Assembly (NCBI GenBank): GCA_900291925.1
Contig: UWYS01000009.1
Coordinates: 1 to 64,000, forward strand
DNA from: Thecaphora thlaspeos
Taxonomy: Eukaryota > Basidiomycota > Ustilaginomycetes > Urocystidales > Glomosporiaceae
DNA length: 64,000 nucleotides
Reading direction: 5' to 3'
Under the pieces are notes generated by a model, which was not told where the DNA came from, made no database searches, and worked only from the letters and a program-made list of their open reading frames with translations. Every line of letters starts with the position of its first letter. The first letter of the stretch is position 1. Both the position numbers and the translations under genes were made by a program. This document shows positions 21,615-31,600 of this stretch, one piece after another.

Positions 21615-22936
21615 ATGTACCACCTCGTCACAGGGCTATACGGTACGTTCCCTCCCGCTCCCGCTTCAATCTTCAACGTCCTCTCGTGTCGAGACCCCAC
21701 TCTTTCCGCATATCTTGACGCAACTTTGCTGGCCTGCTCTTCAACCTCCCTTGCGTCCCACCGACCAATCCACCCATCAAACGACTGGGCCCGCTTGTCC
21801 TCCTGCTCCTCCTCACCCATCACACCACAGCGCAATGGACGCGCAAAGAGCGGTACAACATCCTCATCCTCGGCCTCGCAGCGGTGGGCAAGTCTAGTCT
21901 GCTTGAACAGGTTCGTCTCCCCCCTCCCCCCCCTCCCTCGGGCCGTGTCTCCCACTCTCCGACCAAAGAGACTCATCCAAAGCCGTGGAATGGCGCCTCT
22001 CGCGACAGATCAAATCTCTTTACCTCCACACACCTGTCCTCCCTCCCGCTTACATCGTCCCCACGGTCGGACAAAACGGTACGTCCTCCGACCTCTTCAG
22101 ATCGACCCAGTACTCATCTCTCTTTCTTCTCATGCGACCCACCTCATCCATTTCTCCACCTCCGCATCCAACAGTCTTCGACCTACCGCTCCGATCATCC
22201 TTACTCCACTGTTGGGACCTTGGCGGATCGCCGTCCGTTCGCAGCTTATGGTCAAAGTACTACGAAGAATCGCATGCGGTCGTATGGGTGGTCGATGCGC
22301 GAGACTGGCTGGATGGCGGGGAAGAAGACGACGACGGCAAGGGAAAGGGTAAAAAAGTGCTGGATCCGGACCTAGAGGCGAGAAGGCAGAGACGAGAGGA
22401 TTCTTGGATGACACTCTGTAAGCTCCCCTCTCACCACTCTAGCTGCTGACCCCCCGCATGGACCTCTTCACTGACACGCTAAGACGTCCGATTGCGCTTT
22501 TCCTTTACCACGGTACAGCAAAGATATTAGATCACCCTTCCATCGACTCTATACCCATCCTCATACTGGCAAACAAGCTAGATTCCATCCCTACTTCAGA
22601 ACACGACGTCCTAACGCAAACCATCAAACATTATTTCGATCGAAAGATGTCGCAACAGGACGACAGTGACGTCGATCCCAGCGCAAGGCGAAAAGGTGGA
22701 GTGGGGAGTTTCGGCCAGAGGGGTTACGAGTGGGACGTACTTGCCACTAGTGCTTTGGACGGGTGAGTAGACGTCGGTCGGAGAAAAGCAAAGACAGAGA
22801 GAGAAAGAGGAAGAGTTGAATGAGAACTGACGATGAAGTGATTGACGATGCGGTGCGATTGCGACGCACGCACAGGACGGGCGTCAAGGATGCAATTGAG
22901 TGGTTGTCCGTCAGAGTACAGAGTGGCAGGTCATGA
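21615..22936 (+). CDS. ARL3: ARF-related GTPase of the Arl3/ARFRP1 type
   Basis: Six exons (21615-21642, 21831-21910, 22009-22078, 22175-22417, 22519-22762, 22876-22936) give 241 residues with consistent phases. The N-terminus MYHLVTGLYG matches ARFRP1 (MYTLLSGLY). It lacks the myristoylated glycine of ARFs. Yeast Arl3 is instead N-acetylated by NatC and docked at the trans-Golgi by Sys1. The nucleotide motifs are GLAAVGKSS (P-loop), WDLGG (switch II, then SLWSKYYEESHAVVWVVDA) and LANKLD (base recognition). The protein ends SALDGTGVKDAIEWL. Two odd features are a charged insert (EEDDDGKGKGKK) after the VVDARDW strand and a QQDDSDVDPSARRKGG insert before the last strand. Intron 4 was placed by choosing the acceptor at 22518, which restores SWMTL-SKILDHPS in frame. 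Confidence 0.88.
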
Positions 22937-23066
22937 CGACCATGAGCAATACAGAGAGACACGACGCATTTCCATCTCGTGGCGGGGAACGGAAGGACCG
23001 GAGCGAGCCACGTCACGCCACGCCACGTCGTCTTCATCTCCATCTCCATTTCCTCGTTCACGAATG

Positions 23067-23083
23067 CCCCCCCCCCCCCCCCC
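23067..23083. repeat. Homopolymer run of 17 C
   Basis: An uninterrupted C run in the 158-base gap between the convergent ARFRP1 and RKM4 genes, just beyond the RKM4 stop codon. Such runs are length-unstable and prone to sequencing error. Confidence 0.9.
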
Positions 23084-23094
23084 ACGTGGAGCGA

Positions 23095-25146
23095 CTACCG
23101 CCTCTTCTTTCCGCCCTTGTCCTTGTCCGCCGCTCCGCCTTTCCTCTTACCCGCCGCCCCCTTTTCCTTTTCCTTTTCCCTTTCCCTCGACTCGCTCTTC
23201 AACCTCTCAACGACATACTCGACCGTCCTCTTTTGATCTAACAATACCCTCTTTTCACCTAACCTCACCACTAGAGCTTTCCTCTTGTTCTCGTCCACCT
23301 GCGTTTCCGTCGCCGATCCTGGTTTGGGGTATAGCAGGGCTTCTTCCGACTTGGTATCAGATCCACCTGGAAGTTGCCCAAGTCTCAGCGAAATGGCATC
23401 GAGGATGACTTGAGCCGTCTCTATCCTGACTTCCTTCCCACCCTTCGCCGTGGACGCGGCGGAGGGGGAAGGATGAATCTCGACCGACTCGATCCTCGCG
23501 CTGGGACCTTTACCCTTCTCCCTAGCCTTTTCAAACGTCCTCCTCGACATGGCAAGTATACGCGCGAGGGCAACGAGCTCTTCCTCAATTCCTCCGCCCG
23601 TCGCTGCGGATTTGAGTTGTTTCGCCGTGGGACGCTCCGGCTCAGGACGATGAGGTGGCGTGCCGGAGGGAGGGAAAAGGTAGCTGAGGATGTACACTTC
23701 TTCCAATCCTAGCGTCGAACAGGCCCATTGTTGTCGTTCCTTGAGATCCGCCTCGACAGTCGCGGCGTCAAGACGACACCGTTTAACGATGAGGTCGATC
23801 GCAGCGCCTACTACAAGGTCAGACGCTAGCTCGACGATGTCGTTGCCGTTCGGCTCGTCGACGTGTCCGTACCGTCGTAACAGGTCCGAGTTCGGTGGGT
23901 CGGCGTACGTGTTGAACAGTTGGCTCCCCGCAGCGACAGCTTTGGTGGTGCGCATGCAGAGAAGGTGCGACTTGTAGAAGAGCCGCGCGTTGTCCGAAGA
24001 GAATCGTGCGTTGAGCATGTCCGCCATCGGCGTCATCGAGATGTCGGTAACTCGTTCGTGCTCCTCTTCCTCGTCGTCGTCGTCGGAGTCATCGTCGGAG
24101 TCAGAATCAGGGTCGGATGGGTCGTGGTCGCCATCGTCGCCTTCGTGGGTGTCGCGTGTCTGGTCATCTGCCGCTTGCGAGGGGTCGTCGTTGTCCGACT
24201 CTTGGCCGGGTTCGAGCTGCTCCTGGTCCTCTTGTTCTTCATCCATGACCTCCCCCACCTCGTCGTCGTCGTCATCGTCGTCGTCCTGTGCGGCCTGGTC
24301 CATATCGACGGTCTCGCCCTCCCTACCCCTCTTCCTGCTCTTGACATGAAAGCTCCTGCTGAGGATCCTGCTTCCCATGACGTGGTACCACTGCAGACCA
24401 TACCACTTATCGAGCTCACCGTCTTGCTCTGCTCCAAAGACGTTCGGACAGCTGCGCACAAAGGGGAGGAGGTGTGCATGGTAGTCTGTCTCTGCCTGGT
24501 CGCGTGCGATCTTGTCTACGATGGAGGTGCCCGCGAGGTATTCGAGGTCCGAGGTGGGCCAGAACATGGGCGTCGAGAAGGAGGTGGGCATGATGTCAAA
24601 GTAGGGCCCCCACTGCTGTGTTCCCGGCGGTGGGGCGGTGGTGGTGAAGGGGTTGGAGGGGTCTTCGATGCCTTCGTCGTCGTCGGCGTCGTCCTGATCG
24701 AGGGTGTCGGTAGGGAGGGAGGGTCGGGAAATGTCCTCCATGGATACGTCTGCGTCTGCTAGGGCGTTGTTGTTGGTGGTGGTAGAGGAGATGGAGGACG
24801 GTGTGGAGAGGGCGGCCCTTCTCCTTTCCCAGAGCATGGCGAGTATGAGGGGCAGCCATCCCATCTGCTGGATGCTGGACCACTGTTGCTTGACGGCATC
24901 GTCTGCTGTGGCTAAAATCGCTGCATCGAGTGCGGAAGTGTTGAGGTTGAGTAGGACGTGCCTTGGGATGGTGAAGATGGTGGTGTGCGCGAGGATGTCG
25001 TCGAGGGCGAGCATGCCGCGACCCATGCCGGAGATGGGCTGAATGCGGCAGCGGGGGTCGAGGGTGCCGCCCGAGGCGCGGAACCAGCGGAGAAAGCGTG
25101 CCTCTGTGGCCAAGGTGGTCTGGCGATGAGGTGGTGGGTTGGACAT
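23095..25146 (-). CDS. RKM4: SET-domain ribosomal-protein lysine methyltransferase, RKM4/SETD6 type
   Basis: One exon, 683 residues from the ATG at 25146. It starts with the family's LRWFRASGGTLDPRCRI and GMGRGMLALDDI. Next come WGPYFDIMP, a split SET domain with DISMTPMADMLNARF (usual form D.LNH; here alanine replaces the histidine), and GSQLFNTYADPPNSDLLRRYG, then a helical Rubisco-LSMT-type substrate-binding domain. Yeast Rkm4 (494 residues) monomethylates ribosomal protein L42; human SETD6 acts on RelA. The extra length comes from a very acidic insert (runs of D and E, about residues 305-390) between the post-WYGLQWYHVMGSRIL helix and the SET core. The C-terminus is lysine/arginine-rich (KRKGGAADKDKGGKKRR), suggesting nuclear import. 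The substrate is inferred only from the family. Confidence 0.85.
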   Translation of the reverse strand: MSNPPPHRQTTLATEARFLRWFRASGGTLDPRCRIQPISGMGRGMLALDDILAHTTIFTIPRHVLLNLNTSALDAAILATADDAVKQQWSSIQQMGWLPLILAMLWERRRAALSTPSSISSTTTNNNALADADVSMEDISRPSLPTDTLDQDDADDDEGIEDPSNPFTTTAPPPGTQQWGPYFDIMPTSFSTPMFWPTSDLEYLAGTSIVDKIARDQAETDYHAHLLPFVRSCPNVFGAEQDGELDKWYGLQWYHVMGSRILSRSFHVKSRKRGREGETVDMDQAAQDDDDDDDDEVGEVMDEEQEDQEQLEPGQESDNDDPSQAADDQTRDTHEGDDGDHDPSDPDSDSDDDSDDDDEEEEHERVTDISMTPMADMLNARFSSDNARLFYKSHLLCMRTTKAVAAGSQLFNTYADPPNSDLLRRYGHVDEPNGNDIVELASDLVVGAAIDLIVKRCRLDAATVEADLKERQQWACSTLGLEEVYILSYLFPPSGTPPHRPEPERPTAKQLKSAATGGGIEEELVALARILAMSRRTFEKAREKGKGPSARIESVEIHPSPSAASTAKGGKEVRIETAQVILDAISLRLGQLPGGSDTKSEEALLYPKPGSATETQVDENKRKALVVRLGEKRVLLDQKRTVEYVVERLKSESREREKEKEKGAAGKRKGGAADKDKGGKKRR

Positions 25147-25148
25147 GG

Positions 25149-25169
25149 TGTGTGTGTGTGTGTGTGTGT
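25149..25169. repeat. (TG)n microsatellite directly abutting the RKM4 start codon
   Basis: About ten TG units end two bases from the ATG of the minus-strand RKM4 gene, so its 5' leader reads (CA)n then CCATG. A second simple repeat (TTTA)n lies at about 25264-25285 in the same divergent promoter. Both are length-variable by nature. Confidence 0.85.
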
Positions 25170-25498
25170 TGCGGAGGGGGGGACGGGTGAGGATGGTGGT
25201 CAAGAAGGGGTGCGAGGCGAGGCGAGCGCTGTGCTCAACTTTTTCTTCCAGTCGGAGCGGACCTTATTTATTTATTTATTTATTTTCCTTTTTCCCACTC
25301 GGAAGTCGGAAGTGGGAGCACCGAGGGCGAGGCAGGTGCAGGTGCGCAGCGCGTTACGTCGTCGCGCTCGCTTGCGCTTGGGCCGCAAAAGGCCGCTGAA
25401 AAAGAGGGAAAATCGGCTTGCTTCTTCCATTCTCTACCTTTCTCTCTTCCTCTTCTTCCTCCACCACACCACCATCGCCCTCACCACCGACCCCCGCC

Positions 25499-26571
25499 AT
25501 GTCGTCCACCTTCACAGTCACCGTCGCAAAGCGCACCGCTCTGGGAAAGCAGCCCTCAAAGGGCTTCCCAATCACCCTCACCCTCCCCAACGCCGCACCC
25601 ACCCTCGCCAACCTCAAGTCCGCCATCGCCGCAAAGTCGCCCCGCCTCACAGCAGAGAGGCAGCGCATCACCACAGAGGACAAAGAGCCCCTCCTCGACC
25701 AGGACAAGTCCCTCCCCGATCTCGGCGTGCAGGAGGGTCAGACTCTCTACGTAAAGGACCTCGGCCCGCAGGTCGGATGGGCCACCGTCTTCTTCACCGA
25801 GTACTCCGGGCCCCTCTGGATCCACCCGCTCATCTACGCCTTTTCCAGCTCCATCTGGAGGCAGCAATTTCAGCCCAGCAAGATGCAGAAGTGAGTTGCT
25901 CTCGCATCGCCAGCCTCTTCCTTCCTTCCCCCCTCCCCCCGCGCTCTCCTGGCTCGGCCCACTGACACACCCTCCATCTCCATCTCCATCTCTAACCCTG
26001 CCCGCCCTACTCCCGGCCGCACAGCCTGGCCCTCTACATGGTCCTCGCCCACTACGCCAAGCGCGAGCTCGAGACGCTCTTTGTCCACCGCTTCTCCAAC
26101 GGCACCATGCCCCTCTTCAACATCTTCAAGAACTCGTTCCACTACTGGATCCTCTCGGGCCTCTTCCTCGCCCTCGGCGTCTACTCGCCCTTTTACTCGC
26201 AGGCGCGCGTCGCAGGGACCTTCCAGGACTCGCCCGCTTTCCTCACCGCGTGCACCGTCGTCTTCATCTTTGCCGAGCTCGCCAACGCCTACTGCCACCT
26301 CATCCTCAGTTGGCTCCGTCCCGCTGGCACGCGCGTGCGCAAGATCCCGCGCAGCTTCGCCTTTGAGCTGGTCAGCTGCCCCAACTACCTCTTCGAGATC
26401 CTCGCCTGGCTCACCTTCACCGTCATGACCGCCAACCCCGCCGCGGCCGTCTTTGTTGCCGTCAGCGCGGGTCAGATGGCTGTGTGGGCCGTCAAGAAGC
26501 ACAAGGCATATAAGAAGGAGTTCGGTAAGGAGTACCCCAGGAGGAACATCCTCGTCCCCTTTATCTGGTAG
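25499..26571 (+). CDS. TSC13: Very-long-chain enoyl-CoA reductase (Tsc13/TECR)
   Basis: Two exons (25499-25890, 26025-26571) encode 312 residues. This is the family's usual length (yeast 310). The N-terminal 80 residues form the ubiquitin-like domain (ITLTLPNAAPTLANLKSAI). They are followed by the junction region VGWATVFFTEYSGPLWIHPL and then the membrane-embedded steroid-5-alpha-reductase fold, with about six hydrophobic segments. The C-terminus has KKHKAYKKEFGKEYPRRNILVPFIW, the conserved catalytic-site end of the family. It reduces trans-2-enoyl-CoA in the last step of very-long-chain fatty-acid elongation in the ER, supplying sphingolipids. The intron (GTGAGT to CACAG) is in phase 2 and joins KMQN-LALYMVLAHYAKRELETLFVHRFS. 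Divergent from RKM4 with 352 bases between. Confidence 0.95.
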
Positions 26572-29500
26572 ATGAAGCACGGGCGCGCGGGAGGCAGAGG
26601 CGGATCGGAAGTATCGTCGAGGGCTCTTCCAGAGTGCTCGGGAGCGGAGCAAGCGAATCTCTTGGGCGTCGCGAACGTACGTAGGTGTACGCTCCAGCTC
26701 GTCTGAATCAATGCATACCGCCTGTCACGGGCGCATGGTCCACACTGAGGCGTGATGTTAGTGCCCGAATCGGCAGAAGTGGAAGGAGGGCTTCAGCGAG
26801 GCGAATGCAATCATGAGCCGATGAGGTTCTTGCGAGAGAGTTCACTACGTGATCACTCACATTTCCCTGCTACCCCGAACGAGAGAGTATCGCCTCACAA
26901 CCAGCTTACTCCGGTGTGTCGCTTTCTTGACGGGAAGAGAGTCGCTAAGATCTGGAGGGAAGCAGAGAAGAGTTCTCCCCATCCTCCGTCCACGGCTCCC
27001 CTGTGGACATTTAGAAGTGTATGTACTTCTCCCGGCGTCCCCTCGCTACGGGGCACACCCGTGGAGTTGTATCGTATCAAAGTTCGAATCTGGACTCTTC
27101 GAGTAAATACTGTCAGCGTCGAAGATACGGTAGCCAGGTATGAAATTACTGCGCAACGGGTCATAGTTTGTGTCGCTACGTGTCAAAGAAAACTTTACCA
27201 CTTCGTCTTGGTCGCAACACGACGCGGCGGGGAACTCGAACCGCTCAGCGACGGTCTCTCGCCAGTACGGAAGTGCTGCGTCTACGAGAACTGGAGCCGA
27301 AGATACGTGACGATCACAGTCGGCCCTGTCATTGACTCGTTGGTCGCGAGGTCAGGCGACTTCAGCTGAAGCTCCCATTGACTCGGCGTCGTGCTGTATG
27401 GCTGCCTCTTCCTTTCCTCGTGCCCAAGCAACGACGAGGATTTTGATGCGAACGGCGCCTGGTCGTCTCGTCGACAAGCTCAAGCAAGGCAGCTAGGCTG
27501 CTGCGTCGTTCATTTGGACTCAGGCGACAATCCGATGTAGCTCTGCTTCCTTCTCTAACGGCCGCACGACATTGCTGTCAGTAAGGAGCTTCTCATCGCA
27601 GGCCGAGGCGTCCGCATCGCTCCGCCTGACGCACCTCGACGAGACCGACCCGCCCAGGTGCAAGACCTGTCTCCTTTGAGGTCATCGAAGCCGGACATCA
27701 CGGAGGCAAACGCCCCGTGAAGTGAAACCTTCATCGCATCGGGATACGCTAGCCGCAGCACGTAGCATGCCGAACGCCGCTGTAGCTTCGAATGGAAGAA
27801 GAGTTGAGCGGCGGCAAGGTTCAAACCGGCCAGACGAGCGGAGTGCGCCCGGACCTCCAATCATGTCCACGGAAGACGTCGGAGTCTGGGGTGCCGCCTT
27901 GCGTTGACTGGCACGGTTCGAGTTCGGCGATGATGTCGACGTAAGAGGTAGCCGTGTCCTACTTACCAGTACAGCCTTTGAGGCTGTGAAATGACGCAAA
28001 GAACGTCGAAACAAAAGGAAGTAGTCAGGAACCAAAGTTGAGCCTCGAGACTTGACGTGGATCGAGGATCGGCTCCTTTGGTCCCGCTGCGGCGGCCGTC
28101 CTGGTACATACATAGGCCCGTCGGCCTGCGTGTCGGAGCTCGCTGCGCAAGATGTAGCGAACGCGTGACAAAGGTTGCCGTGCCTGCCGGGTTCCTGGGC
28201 GGCGATCACCACGGAGCTGGGAAAAGAAGCAGCGCATCGACGCAGGAACCGCGGAATCATCGAGTACAATACAGTTGTCCGACGAACATCGTTGCTCGCA
28301 GCGGCAGATCCCATGCCGCACCTTCGTGCATCGGTACAAAGGGACGATGGCGTCCAAGCACCGTCTCTGTGCCCCGTTCCATCCCAACGTGTGGTGCATG
28401 GTGTCGTCCATTTTGGCCTGATGGGGCCTTGGACCGTCTTGCTCGCCTCTTGATAGCAAATGTCACTCAACTCTTCTTCCGCAGCAGACAAGTCGGTGGG
28501 CTGCCGCGGCGCACCTCCATACGCTTAGAGTCGCAACCTTCCCCGACCGCCTGTCTCACAGCTGCACAGCGCGCACCGGGAAAGGCTCGGTCCTCCTTGC
28601 GCTCTGAGCGCCAGGTAGATACCAAGTCTTTGGTAGATGGGTGTCTCCTTGCGACGAGAGCGTGGTCGTGCCGTGGAGCAGCACTCTGGGCAGTTTTACG
28701 ACGTCTGAGTTGCATCAGGGAGACCAGCGAAAGCCTAGACTTTCTGCTCCATTGCCTGCACTGCCTGACGATGTGTTCGCCGAACGTCGTCCCTACTTTG
28801 CGTTTGAGCCGTTTCGGGGCCGCCGTCCTGTCAGCCGGCGTTTGTCGAGGGGCTCGAGGCACAACAAAGTTGCGAGAGCACGGGTCAGGTGCCCATCTCA
28901 TATCCGTCACATAAGAAATGATCCTTGCTAGCGGAGCGCGTGCACTGCCACGAAGCTCACCGCCACTTCGTTCGGACTTCCTGACGATCCCCCTGTGGCA
29001 CGGCGGAGACCTTTTGACACTGTGGTCGACTGATAGCCGTTCCTGTCTCGTAAAAAAGTCGCTTCTGCGACAAGAGTGAAGCGGGCGCCAGGCCGAGTGC
29101 GACGATATGTAGACACCAGAGCCGGTGGTGCCGAGACGAGCCGTTTCTCGAAAGAGCCACGCATCCGTGGACTTGATCTCAGATCCGGGCGAGACCTTCC
29201 GCTCCGTTCCGGGACTCACCAAAACTGGATGCCGTCCTGTTTCGGCCGTACAGATCGTCGTACTGTACGTGCCCCGGACGCAGAGCCTGGAGGGTGAGGC
29301 AAGACAGCAGGTAAGAAGGTCTCTCCCTCGCTTGCGGTCGCAGTTTGTCACGTGTCGATTCTAGACCGAGCTTTGTTGAGCCTGCCTGCTTCACCTTCTG
29401 ACTCGCCCGCTGTGAGACGTCTCTACTGCGGCTGCTGTCGGGACCGGGTTCAACGACCGAGATGAGTGACTAGTTTATGTACTGTAGTACACGTACCGAC

Positions 29501-31600
29501 CCTTGCTCTGCGAGGAACCCCCCGTAGAGCGCTGCGGCCGTCGAGATGCGTTCGAGTACGGTCCAGCGAAAAGCCGCGGATGGCCGATCTCACCTTTAGA
29601 GGTGCGCCGCAGCTTAGCGTCCGTGAAGCACTACATACCACTCTACTCATCAGAGATAGCAGTTAGGAACATAAGCGTCAGCTCCGAACGTCATTTCCGT
29701 CGCCGCAGCTGTGAAGACGTGACTACCGACCTCCAAATATCTGTCGCTGCCACCAGATTGCTGACACAGAAGCCGTGTGACTACACCTGGGCTCGCCACC
29801 GTGGTCGCTCTAGCGCCTTTCAAATGCCGACCAGCGCGCCGTATCTACGACATGCAGTAAGCTGCCTGCTGATCTCGGCAGAGCGGTTGCCGGCAGGGAC
29901 TACTGCAGATGAACTCGTCAGCCGATGTCACCTTCTTTCAGGGTCCAATCTTGCCGCCTCTAGAGTGTTGTGGCGGGCAAGCGAGGCATGTCAAGCGATA
30001 GTTGAAGCTTGTCTGATGTCAGGACAGCAGCCTCGTCGCAACAGTTGCTTCTCTGAACCGATGTATGTAAGTGCTCACCCGTGACGACTAGATCTGGGAG
30101 AGCAGCATCAGGCAAACTACCAGAGGCTGGTCTGGTCGACTGGTGAAGAAGATGGCACGCAGGCCAGCACCTGCGGATCGGCTAGGTGCGTCGCCAGTCC
30201 AACCTATATTCTCGCTGCAAGGATTTGAAGACCGGCTCCCTGTCGAAGAGCATCAAGCATAAACCTCGCCTTTGTCGACTTCAATCATTCACGCAGAAGT
30301 CTCGTCGACGTCGGCTTGCAAGTAGGTCGGAGTGAAGGAGAGATGATCAACAAATCGACCAGCAGCAGACAAAGTATGGGACGCGACGTTCACAGAGCGG
30401 ATGGTGATCGACAACTTACGCTTCCTTGACGGACTCCCAGATCGTCGTTCTTCCCCTTCGCCGCGTCTTCTCGACAGGAAGATAGCCCGAGCCGGTGAAT
30501 CGTCATCGTCTCGCACACTAACGTGACTGTTACTTCTCTAGTTTCTCCTTGGTGGTGGTGGGCGATAGTACGCAACCAAACAAAACGAATCTAAGAATCG
30601 GTGCGATGCGCTGCAGAAATGAACCGATGCACAGACCGGCCGGCCACTAGGCTGGAAATTGACCGCTGACTCTGCCGGTCGATGCTGTCAAAGCAAGTCG
30701 GAGCAAGGAAGCAAACAAAAGAGAACAAGGGCCTTGACTTGGCTTCGGGTTTGCTACTTACCCACCTGAAGGCGCGGCGACCGCTGCTCGTCATCGGCCC
30801 GAAAGCCTTGCTGCTGCTTCTTATTAACTAACGACCGGGAACTGGTCTGCCGACGATCCGCTGCCCCATTTGATTGGGCCCTTCGTCCTTGTTGCCCGTC
30901 GGACGCGGTAGGCGAGCAGGGAAGAGATTCGATCCCCCGGTAGCGACGCCAGCGCAGACTTGACCGCGCTGCGCAGACCGCATCCAGCCGGCGAGAGAGG
31001 TACAACTAGAGAAGAAGCAAGGCAATTTTTTAAGGTATTCAACTTACATAGCGGCCGGATTAAAGTCAGAACGGCACGACGCACTTACAGGGTAATTTCC
31101 AGAAGGGTGCGCGACACAGAGAGAGCGCAAAGGGCGTCTTGCAGCTCCGCTGGCGTCTCTTCCCGGGCCGCTGGCGGACGCTCATTCCCAGGAATTTTTC
31201 CGCTTCCGGTCAGATGGCCAGGTAAGGCACAACGTAAGCAATGAGCGCCGTCAAAGCACTCAACTCTGAGAGATTCCAGCCTTCGCGACTGGCCGACCAA
31301 CCTTTGAAGGCCTAAGCCCATGCCCAGCTGGTGTTCTGGCAGCTCGAGGTCGTGAGGGCAGTAAAGAGGGGAGGGTGAGCGAGGTCGGCAGCAACGGATA
31401 CGTAAGGAGCAAGCAGGGAAGGCCCGAACGGCCTGAAGGTTCGGGATGCGTGGCTTGCTTGCCTGTCCAGATCGACCCCTGAAGACGCGCGCAAGGTGCA
31501 TGACATAAGCCGGGTCGACGGGTCGGATGGATGTTGCTTGGCTTTCACCTCGCCTCTTCCTTCGGCCATTGCCTACCACGGCCACGGTCACCGCAGACCG
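26572..31600. other. 5-kb gene-poor stretch; possible spliced minus-strand transcript
   Basis: No frame here matches a known family. Long open frames overlap on both strands (for example 28491-27682 and 29351-28467 minus, 28057-28914 plus), without ATG support or codon bias typical of the neighbours. The consensus splice donor GTAAGT occurs five times on the minus strand (plus-strand ACTTAC at 27961, 30414, 30756, 31042 and 31083) against one on the plus strand (near 30066). Two minus-strand open stretches end at such donors (31591-31085 and 31005-30754), and a good acceptor TTCTTCTCTAG lies at about 31008-31018. A spliced non-coding RNA or a fast-evolving gene is possible. I cannot assemble one with confidence. 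Confidence 0.35.

Noticed and set aside
27225..27250. tRNA B-box-like words (for example GGTTCGAGTTCC on the minus strand; TTCGAATC near 27085; GGTTCAAACC near 27824)
   Set aside because: The T-stem does not pair correctly and no A-box or acceptor stem fits upstream. No tRNA is supported.
27682..29351. Long overlapping frames on both strands of the gene desert (270-295 codons)
   Set aside because: They overlap each other on opposite strands, lack convincing ATG starts and show no recognisable motif. GC-rich DNA produces such frames by chance.
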